Source of the DNA: G963676655 sp963678305
Lineage (GTDB): Bacteria; Verrucomicrobiota; Lentisphaeria; Victivallales; Victivallaceae
NCBI GenBank assembly: GCA_963678305.2
Contig: CAXXVV010000015.1
Span: 124,001-188,000 of the forward strand
Reading direction: 5' to 3'
Length of the DNA stretch: 64,000 bases
The notes under the pieces are model-generated. The model had not been told where the DNA came from, made no database searches, and saw only the letters and a list, made by a program, of their open reading frames with translations. Position 1 is the stretch's first letter; every line of letters begins with the position of its first letter. This document shows, one piece after another, positions 15,572-24,355 of the stretch. A program made the translations under genes and the position numbers.

Positions 15572-16543
15572 ATGAAACGAATGAAAATTGCGGACCGGGG
15601 CTGCTATTACCACCTGATGAACCGGGTCTCGGGCTACAAAGGCGACCTGCCTTTTGCCTCGGTCGACCGCGAGTACGGCTTTACGTTGCTGCAAAATCTC
15701 ACGCAATACTTCCTGATCGAGGTCATTTCCGCCGCCTGGATGGGCAATCATTTTCACCTGGTGGTCTACGCTCCCGGCCAAAACGAACTGCCTTCCGAGG
15801 CTGAAATAGCCGCCCGCCACAACGCTTATTACAAGTCGATGGAGGGCGATTTGACCTACGCGATGAAAAAAATGCCGTTTATTGACCCCAAACACAAAAA
15901 ACTCTGCCGCGAAACCGGCGCGAAAATGATCGACATCAGCTACTTCATGCGAGATTACCAACAGCGTTTTTCGGTCGTTTTCAACCGGACCTACGACCAC
16001 ATCGGCCGCCTCTGGGCCGACCGTTTCAAAAGCGTCATCCTCGAAGGCGCCGACGCCCTCGAAGCCTGTCTGCAATACGTCGAACTCAACCCGGTCCGGG
16101 CCAAATTGACCGAAAATCCGGCCGATTACCGGTTCACCACCTGGGGACGCTACAACGGCAGCGGCAAACACCAGTACCACGCCAACTTCATCAAACACTA
16201 CAAAAAATTGATCGATTATACCGACACTTCGAGCTGGAGCGACGCTGATTATTATACGGAGTTCAAGTGCTCATTGACCAGAATTATCGCGGCTGAACGC
16301 GGCGCGAACGCGGCCGGAATAGCCGAAGAGGACCAGACCGCGCGCCGCAAAGAATCGATGCCGGTCCGCTTCCTGAGACGGACCCGACACTTCACCGACG
16401 GAGCGATATTAGGTTCAAAACTCTTCATCCGGGCAACGGCCCGCAAATTCGATAATCCTGATCGAGTGGACAACAAACAACTCAGCCGCGGCCTCGACCC
16501 GAAAGGCATCGCAATATACAGCTTCCGAAAACTTTTGTTGTAA
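15572..16543 (+). CDS. RAYT (REP-associated tyrosine transposase-like), copy 1
   Basis: A Y1/HUH-superfamily single-strand DNA transposase-like protein of 323 residues. The HUH motif is His60-Phe-His62 in NHFHLVVY, the same numbering as in E. coli RAYT. The usual family core with LWADRFKS and ELNPVRA follows. At the place where many RAYTs have the catalytic Tyr before YFN, this one has Phe133; Tyr124 or Tyr129 could serve. A C-terminal extension (RFLRRTRHF, DGAILGSKLF) marks a large RAYT subgroup. AGGAGG precedes the start. It is GC-richer than its neighbours, and no terminal inverted repeats or REP palindromes are evident nearby. A close paralogue lies at 22562. Confidence 0.9.
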   Translation: MKRMKIADRGCYYHLMNRVSGYKGDLPFASVDREYGFTLLQNLTQYFLIEVISAAWMGNHFHLVVYAPGQNELPSEAEIAARHNAYYKSMEGDLTYAMKKMPFIDPKHKKLCRETGAKMIDISYFMRDYQQRFSVVFNRTYDHIGRLWADRFKSVILEGADALEACLQYVELNPVRAKLTENPADYRFTTWGRYNGSGKHQYHANFIKHYKKLIDYTDTSSWSDADYYTEFKCSLTRIIAAERGANAAGIAEEDQTARRKESMPVRFLRRTRHFTDGAILGSKLFIRATARKFDNPDRVDNKQLSRGLDPKGIAIYSFRKLLL

Positions 16544-16561
16544 GAGTTGTGATGTTAGACT

Positions 16562-17620
16562 TCATATGGGATTGCATGAAGATCTGATTTTTAATTCAGT
16601 CGGAATGGTAAAGATTCCTTCTGGCATTGTTCCTGAAGATATGTACTGGTCAATACAATGAATGATTTGGTCGCATAACAGATTGTGTTGCTGGTCTACG
16701 GAGGTCAAACCAAGAGCTTCGCTTATTTCATAGTTGCCGTAGCCGGCCAGGGCAAAATCCTTACCCGGACTCAAGTTTTTTTCTTTTAATACCCGCAGTA
16801 CTCCGAATGCAGAGTAGTCATTTGCGCATACGCAACCGGTGCAATCCGGATTTTGTTCAATTATTTTTTTGAATGCATGATAGCTTTGCTCCGTCGCAAA
16901 ATTCCCACATCTGACAAGAGTCTTCCGGTTGGCAATATTATGTTCAGTTACCGCACGTTTATACCCGGCTAGTCTATTCAAGCCGGATGTTTTATTTTCC
17001 GCAGAAACATGTGCAATGACTTTGTGTCCCAATGAGGCGAGATAGCTGGTCAGCGTGTGCATTCCTTCTGTGTCGGCAGAAACTATTTGCGGAATATTTA
17101 CACCACTGATGATCTCGTCGAAAATGACAGTACGGAGCAGGGCGGGATGAAACTTTATCTGATTGAAACCACGACTGCATGGAGAGTAGATAATTACCGA
17201 ATCAGAATCGATTGCAGCACGCTCATATTGGGTTTCATGAAGATGCGGATCACCGTGAAGGCAGAACAGGGATAAGTTGATGTCTCTTTGCCGACATTCA
17301 CGCTCCAGGCGGTTTATAATGCGGGAGAAAAAATCATCGGCTCGTTCAACAACAAAATTAATTTTATTTATTTTTCTTCTGACTAGCGGTTGCGGCTGTC
17401 CATTATATATGACCGTTGTTCCGCTGCCGCTTTCCCGTCGAATCAGATTCTCTTCCACCAGTATGCCTAATGCTTTTCGCACAGTGAGGTGGGAGACATT
17501 GAAGCGATTTTTCAGTTCCCGTTCAGGCGGGAACGTTGTGCCGGGTTGATACTTTCCGGAAACTATTTCCTGTTTTAATTCATTATAGATATTCTGGTAA
17601 AGCGGTAAGTTTTTTTGCAT
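16562..17620 (-). CDS. GntR-LacI chimeric transcriptional regulator of the fucose operon
   Basis: A 352-residue regulator with an N-terminal GntR winged helix (about 1-70, with FPPERELKNRFNVS) and a LacI/periplasmic-binding-type sugar-sensing domain (about 85-345). The start at 17620 follows the stop of the dehydrogenase gene by two bases; a longer frame would run back into that gene. As the last gene of the sugar operon it probably controls it, sensing L-fucose or a pathway intermediate. The palindrome CTTCAT/ATGAAG at about 16561-16582 lies at its 3' end, facing the RAYT gene. Confidence 0.88.
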   Translation of the reverse strand: MQKNLPLYQNIYNELKQEIVSGKYQPGTTFPPERELKNRFNVSHLTVRKALGILVEENLIRRESGSGTTVIYNGQPQPLVRRKINKINFVVERADDFFSRIINRLERECRQRDINLSLFCLHGDPHLHETQYERAAIDSDSVIIYSPCSRGFNQIKFHPALLRTVIFDEIISGVNIPQIVSADTEGMHTLTSYLASLGHKVIAHVSAENKTSGLNRLAGYKRAVTEHNIANRKTLVRCGNFATEQSYHAFKKIIEQNPDCTGCVCANDYSAFGVLRVLKEKNLSPGKDFALAGYGNYEISEALGLTSVDQQHNLLCDQIIHCIDQYISSGTMPEGIFTIPTELKIRSSCNPI

Positions 17621-17622
17621 AA

Positions 17623-18642
17623 TCAACTTAGGTTTATCAATATTTTTGTATAGGCCGCTGGATTTGCGCTCCAATCTGCCAGAGCCTGACCTGTGTCTGC
17701 CAAATGATACTCGGCACTGATTATTTCATCAACCGGGAAATTTTCTGATTCAAGCATGTTTATGACTTCTAAGAAGTTTGACGGCATAGCGTTACGGCTT
17801 CCTCTAATATCCAGTTCTTTCTGGACGAAATATTTGGTTTCATATTCAACTTGTTTTTTGGCGTAACCAATATACACTACTCTACCGGCAAATGCAACTT
17901 CATCAACTGCAATACGGAACGTTATTGGTAGGCCAATCGCTTCAATAATTACTTCAGGACCGCTTCCGCTGGTTAAAGCTTGCAATCTTTCGTGCAGATT
18001 TTCCGCGGCTGAATTGATAGTTTCAACTGCTCCAGCGTGTTTTGCCAATGCCAGCTTCCGGTCATCGATATCAACTGCAATCATCCGGCACTTTTTGAAC
18101 GCTCCGTTTGCAACTGCTCCAAGTCCGATAGCTCCGCATCCTAATACAACAACAGTTTCACCTTTTACGGCGGCTGATCGGTCAACCGCATGACCGCCAA
18201 CCGTTAAAGGTTCAACCAGGGTCAGTTCCCGGGGTGACAACTTGTCGGAAGCGAACAGCTTTTGATACGGAACAGTTATATACTCGGTAAGGGCTCCATC
18301 ACGCTGTACCCCCATTGTCTGGTTGTCCCGACAACAATTAAAGCGACCGGCCCGGCAGGAAGAACAGTAGCCGCAGTTGGTGTATGGTGATAGGGTGACA
18401 TTTTGACCAATAGTCCATTGCGCGGGTGCTTTTGAGCCGGTATCGACAATTGTGGCTGCGATTTCGTGTCCTGGGATTCTCGGCAATGATACCATCGGGT
18501 TAAGGCCGCGATAGGTATTCAGGTCAGAACCGCAGAGACCGACACTTCTGATTTTCAGTAATACTTCTTCTTCAGTCGGAGTTGGCATGGGTATTTCTCT
18601 GATCTCAACTTGTTCTTTGCCGGTAATAAAAAACGCTTTCAT
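17623..18642 (-). CDS. Zinc-dependent medium-chain alcohol dehydrogenase
   Basis: A 339-residue MDR-family sugar or sugar-acid dehydrogenase. Catalytic zinc ligands Cys37, His59 and Glu60 and structural zinc cysteines 90, 93, 96 and 104 (or 103) are all visible, as is the NAD-binding GCGAIGLGAV loop. In the operon it may oxidise the C4 hydroxyl of 2-keto-3-deoxy-L-fuconate or a related sugar acid; the exact substrate is inferred only from context. It lies between the lactonase (6 bp) and regulator genes. Confidence 0.9.
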   Translation of the reverse strand: MKAFFITGKEQVEIREIPMPTPTEEEVLLKIRSVGLCGSDLNTYRGLNPMVSLPRIPGHEIAATIVDTGSKAPAQWTIGQNVTLSPYTNCGYCSSCRAGRFNCCRDNQTMGVQRDGALTEYITVPYQKLFASDKLSPRELTLVEPLTVGGHAVDRSAAVKGETVVVLGCGAIGLGAVANGAFKKCRMIAVDIDDRKLALAKHAGAVETINSAAENLHERLQALTSGSGPEVIIEAIGLPITFRIAVDEVAFAGRVVYIGYAKKQVEYETKYFVQKELDIRGSRNAMPSNFLEVINMLESENFPVDEIISAEYHLADTGQALADWSANPAAYTKILINLS

Positions 18643-18648
18643 TTTTAT

Positions 18649-19479
18649 TTATCCTGTTCTATATGCTGCACGGGCATTTTCGCCCATTATTTTGGTTTGT
18701 TCATCGGCGGTCAATTGGCGGATGAAAGTTTCTATGATTGCGACCCATTGAGTATATTTGCAGGCGACCAGGCAGACCGGCCAGTCTGAACCGAACATTA
18801 ACCGGTTTGGACCAAAGGCCTCAAGAACTGTGTTCAAATATGGCTGCAGCTGTGCCTCGGTCCAGTTATTGAAATCGGCTTCCGTTACCATGCCGGATAT
18901 TTTACAGTAGACATTCCCGCGTTTTGCCAGTTCTCGCAAACTGCCGGACCAAGGCTCAAGAATGTTGTTTTTGATGAGCGGCTTAGCAATGTGGTCAAGG
19001 ACGAATAGCTGTTCCGGATGTCGGTCGACAAAGTCTATGGATTGAGGTAAATGACGTTCGAATATGAGGATGTCGTAGGTCAAATTAAATTTTTTTAACA
19101 AGGATACACCGCGATTGAAATCCTTGCTCAAAATGAAGTTGTCATCCGGTTCTCCCTGGATCACATGGCGAACGGCTTTAAGTTTGTCATTAGCAGCGTA
19201 CTTCTCAAGAATTGACGCAATATTATTCGCTGCTAGCGGGACCCAGCCGACAACACCTTTCGTAAAGTCGTTTTTACCAGCCAGTTCCAGTAACCATTCG
19301 GTTTCCTCAAGCGACTGTCTGGCCTGAACGGTAATCACTCCGTCAATCCCTGCTGTATCAATAGTTTTTTTCAGGTCTTCAGGCAGAAAGCTGCGACGGA
19401 TGACCGCCATGTTGTCGTCGATCCAATCATATTCCGTCTGATTGTAATTCCAATAATGGTGATGCGCATCTATTCTCAT
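18649..19479 (-). CDS. Amidohydrolase, L-fuconolactonase type
   Basis: A 276-residue member of the amidohydrolase 2 family that opens sugar lactones. The HHHYWN start of the barrel, the HIAKP motif (about residues 163-167) and MFGSDWPV near the C-terminus are typical of L-fucono-1,5-lactonase and L-rhamnonolactonase. Its start overlaps the stop of the FucU gene, so translation is coupled. With the mutarotase and aldo/keto reductase it gives the first three steps of non-phosphorylative L-fucose catabolism. Confidence 0.88.
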   Translation of the reverse strand: MRIDAHHHYWNYNQTEYDWIDDNMAVIRRSFLPEDLKKTIDTAGIDGVITVQARQSLEETEWLLELAGKNDFTKGVVGWVPLAANNIASILEKYAANDKLKAVRHVIQGEPDDNFILSKDFNRGVSLLKKFNLTYDILIFERHLPQSIDFVDRHPEQLFVLDHIAKPLIKNNILEPWSGSLRELAKRGNVYCKISGMVTEADFNNWTEAQLQPYLNTVLEAFGPNRLMFGSDWPVCLVACKYTQWVAIIETFIRQLTADEQTKIMGENARAAYRTG

Positions 19480-19871
19480 CAGGCGGACTCCAGAATGATA
19501 TTGCCGAATTGAGTGGTGTCTCCGGTCCGGATCAGGCCGATTGCAGCGGGGATGCGTGGTTTGAAGCCGCCTTCGTGTGATTCAAAAGCCAGTTCGGTTT
19601 CGCGTAACAGGATTTTATATTCCTGTAATACGGAATCATCATTTGCAGTGAGAAATTCTTCCGCCATATACGCTTTGCCGAAATGATAGCGGGGCATGAT
19701 TTCATTCAGTACCTGCCGGACCGTCGGAACGTCGTCAACCAGGGATATGTCAATTGTCTCGATCGTCGGCCAGAATGGAAAACCGCGGTCAGCGATGACA
19801 ACACAGTTGGTGTGACGGATTCGCGCCAGCAAGTTCAGTATACCCGGATTCAAAATGCCTTTTTTAATCAT
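19479..19871 (-). CDS. fucU: RbsD/FucU-family sugar mutarotase
   Basis: A 130-residue protein that interconverts alpha and beta anomers, most likely of L-fucose. The start is set at 19871, where AAGGAAAGG precedes the ATG; the longer frame begins inside the upstream gene. GILNPGILNLLARI and the HTN segment with DRGFPF are family features. Anomer conversion feeds the next enzyme, a pyranose-oxidising reductase encoded 19 bp upstream. Confidence 0.88.
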   Translation of the reverse strand: MIKKGILNPGILNLLARIRHTNCVVIADRGFPFWPTIETIDISLVDDVPTVRQVLNEIMPRYHFGKAYMAEEFLTANDDSVLQEYKILLRETELAFESHEGGFKPRIPAAIGLIRTGDTTQFGNIILESA

Positions 19872-19890
19872 TTGCGTACCTTTCCTTATG

Positions 19891-20937
19891 TTAACCCAGA
19901 TAAGGGAAATTACCGTCAATAATATTTTGCGTTTTAAGTTCGCTCCAGAAGTCGTCTGGAATATCAGCGCTTATTGCTTTAATGTTTCTGATTACATTGG
20001 CTGGTTTACTGGTGTTCAACGCCGTTGCCGCCATTCCTGGCACTGACATCCCGAATTGAACACACGCTTCTGCCGGAATCACGCCGAATTGTTCGCATAC
20101 GTTAAGGAATTTATTGCGCCAGGTGAAGAGTTCAGCATCCAGAACTGCGTCAGGAATCCGATAGTCAAAGAAGCTGCCGCCGACGAGAAAACCGGCATGG
20201 AAAACGGCCGAGTTGATCATCCCGATATCGCGCTCATTAAGTTCTTTCATAAAAGCGATGAGTTCCGGCTCATGTGTATATGGCGTCAAGCTGCAGGCAA
20301 ACATGATCCAGTCAAGTTCAACAAGTGAATCTAGTTCGCGAATGGTGGTCCAGTCTTTGGAGCCGACTCCAATGGCTTTGACCCGCTCCTGCTGCTTTAA
20401 CTCACGCAGGGAGGAATATGCTTCAACCACATCATCAAGCCGTCGCTTGCGGTCGTCCTGCGTTTTCGCCGCATTCAAGTATTCATCCGGATCGTGGACT
20501 GAAACTATTTGCGGCGTGTATTCAGATCCGATCAGGTCACATCCCTGTTCATAACATTCAATAATTCCTTTACCGGAAATACGCTGTTCAGCATCATTGT
20601 CCAAGTTGGCCCACGCGCCCGGTTCAAAGGTCGGTTCGTGCCCTTTCAATGGGACCCGCTTCCAGCCCAGTTTATTGCTGATTGCTACCGCGCTACCCGG
20701 CACGTTCAGTTCTCTTAAACATTTTCCGATCATCTCCAGAGCCAGTCCGGCTCCATATTTTCCTGCGGTGTCAATTACCGGGGATTCCACGTTTTCAACC
20801 CACTCCCGGACAATTGCCAGTTTTGTGCTATACGGTAGTTCTTCATACAGGTTGCCCAGGCAGCTCGAGCCGAATACAATCGGCGGAATTGACATTTTCG
20901 AGCGTCCCAATTTCATCTTTTTTGTTAATTTATTCAT
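19891..20937 (-). CDS. Aldo/keto reductase, L-fucose (D-threo-aldose) 1-dehydrogenase type
   Basis: A 348-residue AKR that would oxidise L-fucose to L-fuconolactone with NAD(P). Tetrad residues Asp56, Tyr61 and Lys89 are visible, and a His in SVHDPDEY fits the fourth. The family resembles D-threo-aldose 1-dehydrogenase, which acts on L-fucose. It is the first gene of the minus-strand operon. No strong ribosome site precedes the ATG at 20937; an ATG eight codons in is an alternative start. Confidence 0.88.
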   Translation of the reverse strand: MNKLTKKMKLGRSKMSIPPIVFGSSCLGNLYEELPYSTKLAIVREWVENVESPVIDTAGKYGAGLALEMIGKCLRELNVPGSAVAISNKLGWKRVPLKGHEPTFEPGAWANLDNDAEQRISGKGIIECYEQGCDLIGSEYTPQIVSVHDPDEYLNAAKTQDDRKRRLDDVVEAYSSLRELKQQERVKAIGVGSKDWTTIRELDSLVELDWIMFACSLTPYTHEPELIAFMKELNERDIGMINSAVFHAGFLVGGSFFDYRIPDAVLDAELFTWRNKFLNVCEQFGVIPAEACVQFGMSVPGMAATALNTSKPANVIRNIKAISADIPDDFWSELKTQNIIDGNFPYLG

Positions 20938-20959
20938 AAAATATATGCTCTATTGTGTT

Positions 20960-21037
20960 TAGCGCTATATATATAATATATACGTTTGATTTGATTTTAC
21001 AATTTTTTTGTGATATTATTCATGGTGATTATTCATG
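20960..21037 (-). promoter_or_regulatory. Putative control region of the fucose operon
   Basis: On the minus strand TTGTAA is followed by AT-rich -10 candidates (TATATT at 16 bp) at about 20975-21003. Just upstream, the 10-bp word ATTATTCATG occurs twice (21015-21024 and 21028-21037) with a 3-bp spacer. These could be sites for the GntR-LacI regulator encoded at the end of the operon. Confidence 0.35.
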
Positions 21038-21180
21038 AATTGATAATTGAGTAAAAGCCTTTTCGAGAAAATAAAGTATTGAAATTAGGATTTTCTGCTT
21101 GAAGAAATGCTGTTTACGGGGTAATTTACTCAGGTAATACCGTATGAATAAAAATAAATATAAAAAACGGAAGGTAGATT

Positions 21181-21933
21181 ATGGCAGGTCATAGTAAATG
21201 GGCAAACATCAAGCATAAAAAAGGTGCAGCGGATATTGCGAGAGGTAAAGTTTTTTCACGTCTGGCTAAAGAGATCATGGTTGCGGCCAAAATTGGGGGC
21301 GGAGATCCTTCTGCCAACCCGCGTTTGCGTTCCGGCCTGGCAGCCGCCAAGTCTGCCAACATGCCAAATGCGAATATTGAACGTGCGATTAAAAAAGGGC
21401 TGGGTGAACTCGGCGATGTTATCTATGAGGAAATAGTTTATGAAGGCTATGGACCCGGGGGCGTCGCAGTCATGGTTGAATGCCTTACCGATAACCGCAA
21501 TCGTTCCGCCAGTGAAGTTCGCTCCACCTTTGACAAAAACAACGGAAACCTTGCCGGCAGCGGCGCGGTAACCTGGATGTTTCATCGTAAGGCTCACTTT
21601 GTAGTTACCGGGGAAAAAGCTGATGAGGAAATGTTGATGGACGTGACCCTTGACGCTGGCGCTGAGGATATTGAAGTTGAAGATGATTTTGCTGAAATCT
21701 GGGGCCCGCCGGAAGCTTTTGAAGCCATAGTTGACGCACTGGCCGAAGCAGGAATTGAAACCGAGGAAGCGGCGGTTGTTCAGCATCCGGATAATACTGT
21801 TGAAGTGACTGATTTGAAAGTTGCGCAGCAACTGATGCGGATGCTTGACCGGCTGGAAGATCTTGATGATGTACAGGCGGTACACTCCAATCAGGATATT
21901 TCTGACGAATTACTTGAACAGCTTGATGTATGA
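21181..21933 (+). CDS. yebC: YebC/PmpR family protein
   Basis: A 250-residue member of the conserved YebC family, whose members act as transcription factors or, as shown more recently in several bacteria, help ribosomes through difficult peptides. The invariant AGHSKWANIKHKK start and the GYGPGGVAVMVECLTDNRNR segment are present. GGAAGG precedes the ATG. It overlaps ruvC by 4 bp (ATGA), a widely conserved pairing. Confidence 0.95.
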   Translation: MAGHSKWANIKHKKGAADIARGKVFSRLAKEIMVAAKIGGGDPSANPRLRSGLAAAKSANMPNANIERAIKKGLGELGDVIYEEIVYEGYGPGGVAVMVECLTDNRNRSASEVRSTFDKNNGNLAGSGAVTWMFHRKAHFVVTGEKADEEMLMDVTLDAGAEDIEVEDDFAEIWGPPEAFEAIVDALAEAGIETEEAAVVQHPDNTVEVTDLKVAQQLMRMLDRLEDLDDVQAVHSNQDISDELLEQLDV

Positions 21934-22439
21934 AGATTCTTGGGATTGACCCCGCAATGCGCTGTACTGGCTACAGCGTCATTGACGTTAAAAGTGTTGA
22001 TGATGTCAACATTATTGATTGCGGGGTCATTCGCAATGGGGCTAAAATGCCGCATTCTGAATGTCTTCGTCGTTTGGCTGGAGGCATTCGGGAGTTAATT
22101 ATTGCTTTTGATCCTGATGTTTGTTCTATTGAAGATGTGTTTTATGGTAAAAACATAAAAACATCAATGATTTTGAGTCTTGCCCGCGGAGCGATAATTT
22201 CTGTTTTAGCTGAAAACAATATTCCGGTCTATCCTTTTTCTCCCAGATCAGCAAAGAAAGTTGCGGTAGGCCGGGGATCTGCCACGAAAGAGCAGGTTGC
22301 ATTTTTAATGTCGACAATGCTGGGTATAGACGTAAACGGAGTTCCTCTAGACTCCACTGACGCTTTGGCTTTGGCTGTTTGTCTGGGCCAATTTATAAGT
22401 CGTCCCGACCTGAATGAATTACTTCCATCTCAAATATAA
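21930..22439 (+). CDS. ruvC: Holliday junction resolvase RuvC
   Basis: The endonuclease that cuts Holliday junctions in recombinational repair. The 169-residue product has the full acidic set Asp7, Glu68, Asp141 and Asp144 (IDPAM, SIEDVFYG and DSTDALA motifs). In many bacteria ruvA and ruvB follow, but here a RAYT gene comes next and ruvAB are not in the window. Confidence 0.95.
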   Translation: MKILGIDPAMRCTGYSVIDVKSVDDVNIIDCGVIRNGAKMPHSECLRRLAGGIRELIIAFDPDVCSIEDVFYGKNIKTSMILSLARGAIISVLAENNIPVYPFSPRSAKKVAVGRGSATKEQVAFLMSTMLGIDVNGVPLDSTDALALAVCLGQFISRPDLNELLPSQI

Positions 22440-22498
22440 TTCAAATTGTTTATTATAAGTTATTTGCATATTTTTATTAAATCACATAATACTTAAAT

Positions 22499-22527
22499 TT
22501 GACAAACCCGTTTCCACCCACTATATT
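22499..22527 (+). promoter_or_regulatory. Sigma-70-type promoter of the second RAYT gene
   Basis: TTGACA at 22499-22504, a 17-bp spacer, and TATATT at 22522-22527. The RAYT start is 35 bp further on. Confidence 0.6.
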
Positions 22528-22561
22528 AACCGCAAACTCGTCAACCAACGGAGGAAAAATC

Positions 22562-23545
22562 ATGTCAGGCCGCGGAACGCGCATGAAAGTTACAGGCGAA
22601 GGCTGCTACTACCACCTGATGAACCGGGCCGCCGGCTGCAAAGGTGAACGCCCGTTCAACCAGGTCGATATGGAGTACGGCTTCCGATTGCTCCAAAACC
22701 TTTGCGAATATTTTCTGATCGAGGTCATCTCAGCCGCCTGGATGGGCAACCACTTTCATCTGGTCGTTTACGCTCCCGGGCCGGACGGATTGCCGTCGAT
22801 CAAGGACATCGCCAAACGACACAACTCTTACTATAGCAATATGTTGGATAAATTTACGTATGCACCGAAACAGATGCCGAAAATCAACCCGGCCGACTTG
22901 GAAATATGCCGCGAAATCAGCCTAAAAATGATCGACATCAGCTACTTTATGCGCGCCTTCCAACAACGTTTCACCGTCGTCTACAACCAGTCCCGCGACC
23001 GCATCGGCAAACTATGGGCCAATAAATTCAAAAGCGTCATCCTCGACAGTCGCAACTCCCTGGAAGCGTGCGTCTTATATGTAGAATTAAACCCCGTCCG
23101 CGCCGGCCTGACCACCGATCCAGCCGACTACCATTTCACGACCTGGGGCCGCTACAACGGCACCGGCAAACACCTTTTTCATGCCAATTTCGTCAAACAT
23201 CTCAAACAAAACATCTGGCATCGCGACACCTCGGAATGGACCGACAACGATCTATTCAACTATTTTCGCAGTGAACTGGCGCGAATCGTCGCGGCGGAAA
23301 GCGGAGCCACGAGTGAAGAGATATTCGAGGCGCAGGAACGAGCCAAACGCAAAGAATCGATGCCGATCCGTTTTCTGCGACGCACCCGCCACTTCAGCGA
23401 CGGAGCGATATTAGGCTCCAAATTATTCATCCGTGAAATGGGCGCAAAATTCGACAATCCTGCTCGAATCAACAAAAAACAATTAAGCCGCGGCCTCAGC
23501 CCCGCCGGAGCCGTGATCTACTGCTTCAGAAAATTACAATATTAA
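22562..23545 (+). CDS. RAYT (REP-associated tyrosine transposase-like), copy 2
   Basis: A 327-residue paralogue of the protein at 15572, similar over its whole length and nearly identical around NHFHLVVYAPG and the C-terminal RFLRRTRHF and DGAILGSKLFIR segments. The start at 22562 is chosen for the CGGAGG site upstream. As in copy 1, Phe replaces Tyr at the usual catalytic position (QQRF), while the DISYFM Tyr is shared. No inverted repeats, target-site duplications or REP palindromes were found around it. It lies where ruvA often follows ruvC. Confidence 0.9.
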   Translation: MSGRGTRMKVTGEGCYYHLMNRAAGCKGERPFNQVDMEYGFRLLQNLCEYFLIEVISAAWMGNHFHLVVYAPGPDGLPSIKDIAKRHNSYYSNMLDKFTYAPKQMPKINPADLEICREISLKMIDISYFMRAFQQRFTVVYNQSRDRIGKLWANKFKSVILDSRNSLEACVLYVELNPVRAGLTTDPADYHFTTWGRYNGTGKHLFHANFVKHLKQNIWHRDTSEWTDNDLFNYFRSELARIVAAESGATSEEIFEAQERAKRKESMPIRFLRRTRHFSDGAILGSKLFIREMGAKFDNPARINKKQLSRGLSPAGAVIYCFRKLQY

Positions 23546-23613
23546 CTTTAAATTTTAACCATTTGTAAGAAATATGGTAATAATCCGGATATTGTATTTG
23601 AATTTTATTTTAA

Positions 23614-23624
23614 TTGTAGTACAA
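23614..23624. promoter_or_regulatory. FadR-type GntR operator
   Basis: TTGTAGTACAA is a perfect palindrome around a central base and fits the TNGTNNNACNA operator pattern known for FadR-subfamily GntR regulators. It lies 33 bp before the start of exactly such a regulator, so autoregulation is likely. Confidence 0.65.
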
Positions 23625-23656
23625 TACTACTATTGATGAATTTATCAGGAGACAAG

Positions 23657-24355
23657 ATGTTGAAAGTGAAGCCTGGAGTAAGATTGACAGCTATTGATAT
23701 GGTGGTGGCATCTTTACGTGATTATATAATAAAAAATCATTTGCAGATTGGAGATCGTTTACCGCCAGAGCATGATTTGAGTGAAGCTTTGGGGGTAAGT
23801 CGTAATATATTACGGGAAGGCATGAGGATTTTCAGGACCCTAGGAGTCATCGAATCGAGGCCTAAAATCGGAGCGGTTATTAAAAGTTTACATCCGGAGA
23901 ATCCGTTTGAAGGGTATTTTCCGTTTATGGGCAGGGATCAACGCAGTATTAATGAGATAATGGATACTCGTATTGTACTGGAAACAGGAGCGGCGCCGTT
24001 GATAATTGAGCATTGCACATCTGAAGATATTAGCGATTTGGAAATGATTCTGCTGGATTTTGTTGATGATGCAGACAAATTGAGGCAAGCGGATATTGCT
24101 TTTCATCAGAGACTGGTCGATATAACGCATAATCGGATTTTACAATCATTGACTCCTTTGACGGTTGAGTTTTTTGAACTGAAGAGCAAGGATGAAATTG
24201 TTATTACAACTCCGGTTCCGGAAATTATCAGACAACATAAGAGAATTATTGAGGCGTTGCGACAGGGAGATGCAAGTGAACTGATCGCGGCGATAAACGG
24301 ACACTATAAAAGTTATAAAGGAAAAGAGCAAAATGTTGCAACCGAGAAAATGTAA
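23657..24355 (+). CDS. FadR-subfamily GntR transcriptional regulator
   Basis: A 232-residue regulator with an N-terminal winged helix (about 10-75, with RLPPEHDLSEALGVS) and a C-terminal all-helical FCD ligand domain. The start at 23657 follows AGGAGA; the longer frame begins at a TTG without a ribosome site. FCD regulators usually sense organic or sugar acids. The gene overlaps the aldolase gene by 23 bp, so a sugar-acid intermediate such as 2-keto-3-deoxy-fuconate or -rhamnonate is a reasonable guess for the effector. Confidence 0.9.
   Translation: MLKVKPGVRLTAIDMVVASLRDYIIKNHLQIGDRLPPEHDLSEALGVSRNILREGMRIFRTLGVIESRPKIGAVIKSLHPENPFEGYFPFMGRDQRSINEIMDTRIVLETGAAPLIIEHCTSEDISDLEMILLDFVDDADKLRQADIAFHQRLVDITHNRILQSLTPLTVEFFELKSKDEIVITTPVPEIIRQHKRIIEALRQGDASELIAAINGHYKSYKGKEQNVATEKM

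Noticed and set aside
23633..23656. Longer start of the FadR-type regulator
   Set aside because: The TTG and ATG upstream have no ribosome site, whereas ATG 23657 follows AGGAGA.
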